A stretch of DNA of 64,000 nt, taken from NCBI RefSeq assembly GCF_016595245.1, contig NZ_JAENHM010000025.1, positions 1 through 64,000 on the forward strand, written 5' to 3'. Each line of letters starts with the position of its first letter. Position 1 is the stretch's first letter. A model generated the notes under the pieces. That model did not search any database and was not told where the DNA came from. It worked only from the letters and a program-made list of their open reading frames with translations. Made by a program: the position numbers and the translations under genes. The DNA is from Azospirillum endophyticum. Lineage in GTDB: Bacteria > Pseudomonadota > Alphaproteobacteria > Azospirillales > Azospirillaceae. This document shows, in pieces, positions 8,868 to 16,249 of the stretch.

Positions 8868-9929
8868 TCACCCCTCCAAACGGTCGGGCGGCAAGCCGGC
8901 CCAGACCCGACCGACGAGCTTGCGGATCGCCTCTTCGTCGAAGGGGCGTGGGTTCCAATAGGACTCCTTCATGGAAAGGAGAGCCACCTCGTCGATGCCA
9001 CTCTCCGGCATGCCCAGATCCTTCAGCGCGCAGGGCGCCCCCAGCCCAACCGCCAGGTCGTACAAGCCATGCGCGGCATCCGTCTTCCCGAGCGCCGCCG
9101 CGATGCGGGCTGCGGCATCGGGGGCCGCCGGCGCGTTGTAGGCGAGGACATGGGGCAGTATGGCCGAATGGGTTTCCGCATGGGGCAGACCGAAGCTGCC
9201 GCCGAGCACATGGCATAGCTTGTGGTGCAGGGCCATGCCGACCGCTCCGAGGCAGATGCCGCACAGCCAAGCACCGTAGAGCGCATCGGAGCGGGCACCG
9301 ACATCGGCTGGGTCGGCGACGATGCGGGGCAATGCCCGGCCGAGTGCACGGATGCCCTCCTCGGCCATCAGGGAGGTCACCGGGTTGCGGGCCTGGGCAT
9401 AGAGCGCCTCCACCGCATGGGCCATGGCGTTGATGCCGGAGGTGACGGACAGGGCCGGCGGCAGGGACAGCGTCAGGTCGACGTCGTAGATCACGGTTTC
9501 GGGAAGGATCTTGGCGCCGCGTTGCGTGGTCTTGCGTCCATTCTCCGTCTGGCCGAGGATCGGCGTCATTTCCGAACCGGCATAGGTGGTCGGGACGGCG
9601 ATCTGCGGCAGGTCGGTGCGCAGCGCGATGGCCTTGCCCAAACCGACCGCGGAGCCACCGCCGACGGCGATGGTGCAGTCGGCCCCGATGGCCCGCAGCA
9701 TCGACAGCGCGCGCTCCGTCACCTCCACCGGCGTGTGCATGGCTGCGTCTTCGAACACGCCACCGACCCGGCCGTCCGCCGCTGCCTCGGCGGCCGCGCG
9801 ATGGCGGCGGCCGGCCAGCAGAAGTGCCCGGCGACAGCCGAGACGGTCCAGTTCGGCTCCCAGCTGCGCCATCGTGCCGCTGCCGAAAACAACCCGCGTC
9901 GGCAGGCCGGTGTATACGAACGGCGTCAT
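8868..9929 (-). CDS. Maleylacetate reductase
   Basis: This 353-residue protein belongs to the iron-containing alcohol dehydrogenase fold in its maleylacetate reductase branch. VVFGSGTMAQLGAEL opens the protein, AVGGGSAVGLGKAIAL near 92 binds the nucleotide, and PTTYAGSEMTPI near 115 is typical of these reductases. The metal-site region near 240 reads ALHHKLCHVLGGSFGLPHAETHS. The reaction is NAD(P)H-dependent reduction of maleylacetate to 3-oxoadipate, the step after hydroxyquinol ring cleavage. The intradiol dioxygenase on the same strand upstream makes the substrate. A transposase remnant sits just downstream, so it is likely the last gene of the operon. Confidence 0.9.
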   Translation of the reverse strand: MTPFVYTGLPTRVVFGSGTMAQLGAELDRLGCRRALLLAGRRHRAAAEAAADGRVGGVFEDAAMHTPVEVTERALSMLRAIGADCTIAVGGGSAVGLGKAIALRTDLPQIAVPTTYAGSEMTPILGQTENGRKTTQRGAKILPETVIYDVDLTLSLPPALSVTSGINAMAHAVEALYAQARNPVTSLMAEEGIRALGRALPRIVADPADVGARSDALYGAWLCGICLGAVGMALHHKLCHVLGGSFGLPHAETHSAILPHVLAYNAPAAPDAAARIAAALGKTDAAHGLYDLAVGLGAPCALKDLGMPESGIDEVALLSMKESYWNPRPFDEEAIRKLVGRVWAGLPPDRLEG

Positions 9930-9956
9930 CCCCTGGTCCCTTCCGCGGTGGCGTCC

Positions 9957-10502
9957 TCAAGCTTTCAACCGCAGGGCCAGCTTTTTCAAGCCCGACAGAT
10001 GGCCGGCGACGAAGCTGCGCGTGGCGTCGTCGGTCAAGCGCCCCTGTGCGTCGAACTTGCCGGCGGCGCTACCGACCAGTACCTCCGGCCCGTTCAGCAT
10101 CTGGGCATTGAGATAGACCAGAATCTGGCGCAGGTGATGGTTGGCGAAGGCGCTCCCGAGCATGCTCAGGCTGGCGCCCATGATGGCGACCGGCTTGCCG
10201 TCGAAGGGCTGGTCGGGCGCCCGCGACGCCCAGTCGATGGCGTTCTTCAGCACGCCTGGAACGGAGCGGTTGTATTCCGGCGTGACGAACAGCAGTGCGT
10301 CGGCCTGCCGGATCCTGGTGCGGAGACGCTCGACATCCGGCGGATAGCCCTGGAGCCGCACATCGTCGTTGTAGAGCGGGATCGGCGAGAGGTCGAAGGG
10401 CTCGATCGTCATGCCGTCGGGTGCCAGTTCCATCGCCGCGCGCAGCAATGCCGTGTTGTGGGAGCCCTGCCGCAGGCTTCCGGAGATTCCCAGGACTTTC
10501 AT
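9957..10502 (-). CDS. NAD(P)H-dependent FMN reductase
   Basis: The 181-residue flavodoxin-like protein has the FMN phosphate loop GSLRQGSHN at residues 8-16, an FVTPEYNRSVPGVLKNAIDWAS signature near 75-96, and GKPVAIMGAS near 103. Such enzymes (SsuE/ArsH/YieF-like) reduce FMN or quinones with NAD(P)H. It lies 27 bases from the maleylacetate reductase and is presumably cotranscribed with it. In related resorcinol or chlorophenol pathways a separate reductase feeds FADH2 or FMNH2 to a monooxygenase that makes hydroxyquinol; no such oxygenase is encoded here. Alternatively, it could reduce hydroxybenzoquinone back to hydroxyquinol. Confidence 0.88.
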   Translation of the reverse strand: MKVLGISGSLRQGSHNTALLRAAMELAPDGMTIEPFDLSPIPLYNDDVRLQGYPPDVERLRTRIRQADALLFVTPEYNRSVPGVLKNAIDWASRAPDQPFDGKPVAIMGASLSMLGSAFANHHLRQILVYLNAQMLNGPEVLVGSAAGKFDAQGRLTDDATRSFVAGHLSGLKKLALRLKA

Positions 10503-10604
10503 GGTGGTTCGCTGCTCCCGTCAGGTCTCGCTGCTTCATGCCGAAAAGGTGCCGCGGAGCCGGCTTGCGCAGTCCGGCTCCGCAGGACGAGTACGGACAG
10601 GTGG

Positions 10605-11990
10605 TCAGCGCAGGACGGTCGCCCCGGCCGCCGACGGTGCGCCGTCCTGCCGGACGAGCCAGCTCCGGCGCATCGGCTTGAGGACGCAGAGCGCCAGCCC
10701 GGCGGTGCAGAAGTCGAGAACGCTGACCAGGGTGAAGACCAGCGGCCAGGACTGGGTCTGCTCGTAGATCAGGGCGGCCAGCGGTCCGCCCAGGATCGAG
10801 CCCAGCGCCGTCGCGATCAGCAGGAAGCCGAAATTGTTCGCGGCGTGGCGCGGGCCGAACAGGTCGCCGAGCAGCGACGGGAACAGGGAATAGATTTCGC
10901 CCCAGCCGAAGAACACCACGCCGGTGAGCAGCACGAAGAGCAGCGGGTCGGTGCCGAACTTCAGCAGCAGCAGGATCGACAGGCCCTCGAGCGCGAAGGC
11001 GACGACCATGGTGTTCTCACGGCCGAGATGGTCGGACACCCAGCCGAAGAAGGGGCGGGTCAGCCCGTTGGCGACGCGGTCCACCGTCAGCGCCAGGGGC
11101 AGGGCCGCCATGCCGAACACCATGACGTCCTTGGTGATGCCGAAATCCTTGGCGAAGGCGCCGATCTGCGAGATGACCATCAGGCCGCCGGTCGCCACCA
11201 TCGTCATCATCGCGAACAGCAGCCAGAAGATCGGCGTGCGCAGCATCTCCCGCGGGGTATGGCTGTGCAGGCCCGCCATCTTGGCCTCGGCCGCCGCCCG
11301 GAAGCCGGCCATGTAGCCCTTGGGCGGCCGGGCCATCCCCTGCGCGGCCAGCACGCAGATCACGCCCAGGATCGCGCCGAAGACCAGCAGCGTGCTCTGA
11401 TACCCCATCGCCTTGATGGCGGTATCGATCGGAAAGGTGGTGACGATCGCACCGAAGCCGTAGCTGCCGGCGACCATGCCGATGGCGAAGCCCCTGCGGT
11501 CGGGGAACCACTGCGTCATCAGCTCGACGACGGCGACATAGATCATGCCGGTGCCGATGCCGCTGAAGACGCCGTAGGTGACGTAGAGGACCGGCAGGCT
11601 GGTCACATAGGCCGACGACATCCAGCTCGCCGCGACGAACAGGCCGCCGACGGTGGCGAACTGCCGCGGGGTGAACTTCTCGGCCAGATAGCCGTGCATC
11701 GGGCCGAAGCCGCACTGGAAGATGCTGAACAGGGCGATGGTCACCTGGAGCGCCGACAGCGACACGTCGAAGCTGCTCAGCATCGGCTGGACGAAAAGCG
11801 CCCAGACATATTGCGGGCTGGAGATCGCCATCATCGCGACGACGCCCAGGACAAGCTGGCGCCAGCGGACGCGCGTCTCCCATCCGCAAGCGCCCTGCGC
11901 CATGGCGGCCGGCCCGGTCCGGCCCATGCGGCCGGCGACGGACCCTGCCATCGGATCGGCCATCGGATCAGGATGCGTCTCTTGCGACAT
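10605..11990 (-). CDS. MFS transporter, oxalate/formate antiporter (OFA) type
   Basis: The protein has 461 residues from the ATG at 11990, behind a strong AGGAGGAACG site. About twelve membrane segments are evident. QPMLSSFDVSLSALQVT and the GIGTGMIYVAVVELMTQWFPDRRGFAIGMVAGSYGFGA stretch (residues about 130-167, interrupted here for length) are typical of the OFA family. A cytoplasmic loop near residues 210-235 separates the two six-helix halves, and a GWVSDHLGRENTM loop lies in the second half. The first 40 residues are a Met/Gly-rich cytosolic leader. OFA carriers move small organic acids. Position inside the hydroxyquinol operon suggests uptake of an aromatic or aliphatic acid feeding the CoA ligase, which is inference. 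Confidence 0.88.
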   Translation of the reverse strand: MSQETHPDPMADPMAGSVAGRMGRTGPAAMAQGACGWETRVRWRQLVLGVVAMMAISSPQYVWALFVQPMLSSFDVSLSALQVTIALFSIFQCGFGPMHGYLAEKFTPRQFATVGGLFVAASWMSSAYVTSLPVLYVTYGVFSGIGTGMIYVAVVELMTQWFPDRRGFAIGMVAGSYGFGAIVTTFPIDTAIKAMGYQSTLLVFGAILGVICVLAAQGMARPPKGYMAGFRAAAEAKMAGLHSHTPREMLRTPIFWLLFAMMTMVATGGLMVISQIGAFAKDFGITKDVMVFGMAALPLALTVDRVANGLTRPFFGWVSDHLGRENTMVVAFALEGLSILLLLKFGTDPLLFVLLTGVVFFGWGEIYSLFPSLLGDLFGPRHAANNFGFLLIATALGSILGGPLAALIYEQTQSWPLVFTLVSVLDFCTAGLALCVLKPMRRSWLVRQDGAPSAAGATVLR

Positions 11991-12072
11991 GGCGTTCCTC
12001 CTTGATGCTGTTTTGTTTTTTAAGTCTCTTGGCAGTGATGCGCGGGGGGCCTCCACTCCCGCAGGCGCGTCA

Positions 12073-13725
12073 TTAGGCCGGTGCCGAGGCGTGCCGTTCG
12101 CGGTCGAAGGCCCGGGCGAGCAGGGACGGGTCCTGCTTGAGGCGGTATTTCTCCACCCGGTGGGAGGAGGTGTGCGGCAGCGCGTTCACGAAGACGAAGA
12201 AGCGGGGGATCTTCATCGCTGCCATCCGGCCGTTGCACCAGTCGATGATCGCTTCGGCGGGCGGCGGCTCGTCGCGGGGGACCAGCACCGCCATGATCTC
12301 CTCCTCGCCCAGCTCGGACGGCACGCCGATGGTGGCGGCCTCCAGGATGCCCGGATGTTCCGACAGGATGCGGTCGAGCTCGGCGCCCGAGATGTTCTCG
12401 CCCCGGCGGCGGATGATGTCCCGCTTGCGGGCGACGAAGTAATGGTAGCCGTCGCCGTCGCGCCAGACGTAGTCGCCGGTGCGGAACCAGCCGTCCTGCA
12501 TCGCCGCCTGCGTCTGTTCGGGATCATCGAGATAGTGCAGCGCCATGATCGGCGTCTTGACCAGCAGCTCGCCCATTTCGCCGACCGGCACGTCGCACCC
12601 GTCCTCGTCGACGATGCGCAACTCGACGAAGGTGTCGTCGAAGCGCGGGTGGCGAGCAGGCTTGCCGATGCTGCCGACCTTGTGCGGCCCCTCGAACGGG
12701 TTGTTGCAGGCCCCGGGGATTTCCGACATCCCGTAGCCCTCGATCAGGGTGGGAACGTGGAAATCCTGCTGGAAGACCCGGATCATCTCCGCGCTGATCG
12801 GCCCGCCATAGATCCGGGTGATGCGGTGGCCGGGGTCGAATTCGCTGCGCGGCCGGTTGGCCAGGATGTTGCCGAGCGCGGCCAGGATGTTGAACACCGT
12901 CGCCCCGGTTTCCGTTGCCAGTCGCCACAGGCGTGAGGCGCTGAAGCGGGGAACCGTGATCATCGCCGCCCCGGCGGCCAGCGCGCCGCCCCAGGAGTAG
13001 AACAGGGCGTTGATGTGGAAGATCGGCAGCACCGTCAGCAGACGGTCGGTCGGTTGGAGATGCATGCGCTCGACGAAGGCCTCGGCCGCCCAGACATAGT
13101 TCTTCTGACTGTGGACGACTCCCTTGGGAAAGCCGGTGGTGCCGGAGGTGTAGATCACCACCGCCGGGTCGTCGGGCTGTGGTTCCGGCAATGCGATGGC
13201 GCGGTTCCGATCGGCATAGCGTTCGATGTCCGCCACGACCTCGGCGATATCGGTGGCGGCGGCCCCGATGTCGTCGAGCGGCAGAAGCCAGGGCACCTCG
13301 TTGAAGGTCCGGGTGACCCGCTCGACCCGCTCCAGCTCCGCCGTCCGGCACGCGACGACGGTCGGGCGGCAATGCTTGAGGATGTAGGTCAGCTCGGAAT
13401 CGGTCAGGCCGGGGTTCATCGGCACGAAGACGGCACCGATCTTTGCTGCGGCGAGGAACATCAGCAGCGGCACGTCGCCGTTGGACGAGACGAGCCCGAC
13501 GCGATCGCCCCTGCGGATGCCGCGGACCAGCAGGGCACGCGCCAGCACGCCGCTCGCATCGTCGATCTCGGCATAGCTCCAATTGCGGCCCTCGAACAGC
13601 AGGACCGGGCGGTCGGGTCCCGCGGCGCGGCGGGAGGCCAGCAGTGTCGGGATCGTATCCCGATGGGACGGATAAAGGGCCAGGACGTCGCGTGGCCTGA
13701 GGCCGGTCTGCATCTCTGTCGGCAT
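12073..13725 (-). CDS. AMP-forming acyl-CoA synthetase (class I adenylate-forming)
   Basis: The product is 550 residues from the ATG at 13725; a longer frame upstream is arginine-rich shadow. Conserved motifs occur in order: YTSGTTGFPKGV near 180 (phosphate loop), GYGMSEIPG near 325, a W-F-RTGDY motif near 410, and ARKRDIIRRRGENIS near 432, followed by the C-terminal domain with a late PRFFVFV segment and the usual late lysine (VEKYRLKQ). It activates a carboxylic acid to an acyl-CoA with ATP. The closest look is to crotonobetaine/carnitine- or long-chain-type ligases. In this operon it may activate an aromatic or C6 dicarboxylic acid, but the substrate cannot be assigned. Confidence 0.85.
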   Translation of the reverse strand: MPTEMQTGLRPRDVLALYPSHRDTIPTLLASRRAAGPDRPVLLFEGRNWSYAEIDDASGVLARALLVRGIRRGDRVGLVSSNGDVPLLMFLAAAKIGAVFVPMNPGLTDSELTYILKHCRPTVVACRTAELERVERVTRTFNEVPWLLPLDDIGAAATDIAEVVADIERYADRNRAIALPEPQPDDPAVVIYTSGTTGFPKGVVHSQKNYVWAAEAFVERMHLQPTDRLLTVLPIFHINALFYSWGGALAAGAAMITVPRFSASRLWRLATETGATVFNILAALGNILANRPRSEFDPGHRITRIYGGPISAEMIRVFQQDFHVPTLIEGYGMSEIPGACNNPFEGPHKVGSIGKPARHPRFDDTFVELRIVDEDGCDVPVGEMGELLVKTPIMALHYLDDPEQTQAAMQDGWFRTGDYVWRDGDGYHYFVARKRDIIRRRGENISGAELDRILSEHPGILEAATIGVPSELGEEEIMAVLVPRDEPPPAEAIIDWCNGRMAAMKIPRFFVFVNALPHTSSHRVEKYRLKQDPSLLARAFDRERHASAPA

Positions 13726-14054
13726 GGGGAACCCCCCCCTGAAAAGCGGAAGTCGTGGATAGCTTGGGGTTTGGGAACCGGTCAGACGGGCTCCTGCGCC
13801 TCCTGCCCGGTGCGCAGCCGAAGGCCCCGGACCATTCCCCGGTCGAGGCCGAGTTGGCCGGCGATGGTGCCGGAGACGTTGTTGGGCAGACGCCCGAGCG
13901 ACCGTTCGGCCTCGACCGTGGCGGGACAGGGCCGTGGCGGAAGCCGTTCTCCGCCGGACATGGCGAGCAGGCGGGCGGCGCGGCCCGCTTTTGGACCGGA
14001 TGCCGGAAGGGCGTCGCCGGTGCCGACGCTCTCTCACGGCTCGACCCCGGGGAG

Positions 14055-14936
14055 TCAGTCCTGCAGGGCGGGTTCCATCACCGGGCAGAGCACGAAGTCA
14101 TGCTCGACCGTGTGGAAGGGGACGGCCATGGCCTCTCCCGTCGGGGCAATGCCCGGCTCGTGCCGCTGGAAATCGATGATCAGCGACTCCTTGACGCCGA
14201 ACACCGCGTCGGAATCGAGATAAGCGTCGCCCGACACGAACAGCTGGGTCGTGACCGTCTGGAAGCCGGGTGCCGAGACGATCATGTGGATGTGCCCGGG
14301 CCGGTAAGGGTGACGGCCCATCCGGTTCAGCATCATGCCGACCGGTCCGTCCGTCGGAACCGGATAGGAGGCCGGCCGGATCGAGCGGAACCGGTAGCGG
14401 CCCTCCGCGTCGGTGCGCAGCTTGCCGCGTGCCAGCATCTCGGTCTGGCCGGGCAGCTGCATGTCGTAGTTGCCCTCGCCGTCACCCGACCAGACGTCGA
14501 GCAGCGCATCGGCAACCGGGGCGCCGTCAAGCGTCAGGACGCGGCCTGAATAGAAGGCCGGCTCTCCTTTGACCCCTTCGGCCAGGTTGCTGCCGAGTGG
14601 CCGTTCCGGAGCGCCTTCCCAGTAATAGGGCCCCTGCACCGCCGACTCCAGCGCACCCGTCGGCTTGCGGTTGTTGATGGCATCCACCAGCATCGACACG
14701 CCCAGCGTGTCGGAGAGCAGAATGAATTCCTGCCGCTTGTCGGTGCAAGTCTGTCCGGTCGCCGTCAGGAACTGGATTCCGGCCATCCATTCCGCCTCCG
14801 TCAGCCCCACCTCGCGGACGAAGTCGTGCATGTGACGGACGAGTGCCGTCATGATGGTCTTGAACCGTGGATCGTCGCAGGCGGCGAAACGGTCCAGCAC
14901 CGCGTCGGTGATGCTGGATTCGCTGAGCTGGCGCAT
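14055..14936 (-). CDS. Hydroxyquinol 1,2-dioxygenase (intradiol ring-cleavage)
   Basis: The 293-residue enzyme has the N-terminal dimerisation helices of catechol/hydroxyquinol dioxygenases, then the catalytic beta-core with four Fe(III) ligands in the expected spacing: Tyr157 (GNYD), Tyr191 (SYPVP), and His215 and His217 (RPGHIHM). Length and ligand spacing match hydroxyquinol 1,2-dioxygenases. It cleaves 1,2,4-trihydroxybenzene to maleylacetate, which the reductase at 8868-9929 then reduces. The first gene of a five-gene minus-strand run, it is divergent from a LysR gene across a 218-bp control region. A catechol or chlorocatechol preference is less likely, because no muconate cycloisomerase is present. 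Confidence 0.9.
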   Translation of the reverse strand: MRQLSESSITDAVLDRFAACDDPRFKTIMTALVRHMHDFVREVGLTEAEWMAGIQFLTATGQTCTDKRQEFILLSDTLGVSMLVDAINNRKPTGALESAVQGPYYWEGAPERPLGSNLAEGVKGEPAFYSGRVLTLDGAPVADALLDVWSGDGEGNYDMQLPGQTEMLARGKLRTDAEGRYRFRSIRPASYPVPTDGPVGMMLNRMGRHPYRPGHIHMIVSAPGFQTVTTQLFVSGDAYLDSDAVFGVKESLIIDFQRHEPGIAPTGEAMAVPFHTVEHDFVLCPVMEPALQD

Positions 14937-15154
14937 CGTTTCCCCCTTGGGAGTGCCGCCGTCGGGCGGCGGCCGTCAGTGTGGTCCGGAGCGGTCCCGT
15001 ACGGGCCGGAAACCATCCGTTTTACGGAATGCTTGGATATCTATCCTTTTCTGCATCAGCGGTGAAATGATAGATTTCCATCATAACGATCGATGGCGTC
15101 GATGATCCGAGGTGGGCCATCCGTTTCGGGCAGGCCCGCCGGGAGACTCTCCAC
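14937..15154. promoter_or_regulatory. Divergent control region between the dioxygenase operon and the LysR gene
   Basis: This 218-bp gap is AT-richer than its flanks toward the LysR side. At 15067-15084 an interrupted dyad has arms ATGAT and ATCAT eight bases apart and contains a T-N11-A core (15068-15080), the usual LysR-type box. A second near-dyad, GGATATCTATCC, lies at about 15032-15043. The layout suits one LysR activator controlling its own gene and the divergent catabolic operon. Binding is inferred from pattern only. Confidence 0.55.
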
Positions 15155-16057
15155 ATGGAACTGCGGCATCTCCGCTACTTCACGGCGCTGGCGGAGCGCT
15201 TGAACTTCACGCATGCGGCGGAGAAGGTGCATGTTACGCAATCGACCCTCTCACACCAGATCAAGCAGCTGGAGGAGGAGGTCGGCCACCGCCTGTTCGA
15301 CCGGGTCGGCAAGCGCGTCGTCATGACCGAGGCCGGCGAGACGCTGCTTCCCGCCGTCACCAAGGCGCTGCACGAGATCGACGAAGGGATCCGCACCCTG
15401 AAGGGGTCGGCGCGGCAGCTCAGCGGCATGGTGCGCATCGGCGCCACCCACACCTTCAACATCAGCCTGATCCCGGCCTGCCTTGCCACCTTTCTCACCA
15501 ACAATCCCTCGGTCCGCGTCACCGTGGAGGAGTTGTCGGCGGCGGAGATCGAGGAGCGGATCGAAGGCGACACGCTGGACATCGGTATCGCCTACCGGCC
15601 CTTGGATCTGCGCGACCTATGGTTCGAGCCGCTCTACAACGAGGAGATGGTCCTCGCCGTCGGACCGGAGCATCCCTTCGCCCACCGCAAGCGGATCCGG
15701 GTCGTCGAGCTGCATCGGCAAAGCCTGGTCCTGCTGCCCAGGGAATTCTCGACCCGGCAGATGCTCGACGGCTGCCTCCAGTCCGTCGGGGCCGAACCGG
15801 TCGTCGTGGCGGAGACGAACACCATCGCCGCCATGCTGAGCCTGGTCCGCCGCATGGAGATCGCCGCGATCGTCTCGGAGCAGGCGGTGTCGGAGATGCG
15901 GGATCTGTGCATCGTCGCGCTGGAAAGCCCGACGCCGATGCGCACGCCCGGGATCCTGTGGAAGCGGGAGGGTGAACGGGCGGCCGCGGTGCGCTCCTTC
16001 GCCGCCATCGTCCGCCGGGCGGTGTCGAACGCCAAACTGAAGCGCCCACGGGAATAG
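15155..16057 (+). CDS. LysR-family regulator of the hydroxyquinol operon
   Basis: The 300-residue protein begins with a canonical LysR winged helix (MELRHLRYFTALAERLNFTHAAEKVHVTQ..., residues 1-60 with the TQSTLSHQIKQLE recognition helix), followed by the periplasmic-binding-like effector domain. GIAYRPLDL near 143 and LPREFSTRQM near 193 are typical of the CynR/CbbR-like group. The start ATG at 15155 is strongly positioned. It is divergent from the intradiol dioxygenase gene, so it most likely senses the aromatic substrate or a ring-cleavage intermediate and activates that operon. Downstream is a 190-bp gap before the convergent decarboxylase gene. Confidence 0.88.
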   Translation: MELRHLRYFTALAERLNFTHAAEKVHVTQSTLSHQIKQLEEEVGHRLFDRVGKRVVMTEAGETLLPAVTKALHEIDEGIRTLKGSARQLSGMVRIGATHTFNISLIPACLATFLTNNPSVRVTVEELSAAEIEERIEGDTLDIGIAYRPLDLRDLWFEPLYNEEMVLAVGPEHPFAHRKRIRVVELHRQSLVLLPREFSTRQMLDGCLQSVGAEPVVVAETNTIAAMLSLVRRMEIAAIVSEQAVSEMRDLCIVALESPTPMRTPGILWKREGERAAAVRSFAAIVRRAVSNAKLKRPRE

Positions 16058-16249
16058 GCCCGTATGCCGGACCTTGTCGCGGATGGATGCCGCCATGCCG
16101 CGCTTGCCTGTCAGCGGCCGCGCGACGCCATGGGGCGGCGGCCGCGCTTAGCGGTGCCGCCTTGACCTGTTCGTATTCGTCCCGCTTCGCGCGGTCGGTC
16201 TCGAACGGAAGTCAGAACTTTCCGATGCCGGTGCCTCTTCGGCCTGCCG

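Noticed and set aside
9222..12005. Plus-strand open frame of 927 codons
   Set aside because: It runs antisense to the maleylacetate reductase, FMN reductase and MFS genes, is full of His, Arg, Gln and Asp in low-complexity runs, and has no domain. It is a GC-rich shadow.
16095..16150. Terminator with GCGGCCGC arms between LysR and decarboxylase genes
   Set aside because: The arms are self-palindromic NotI-like octamers, pair over eight bases only and lack a T-tract. Not convincing.
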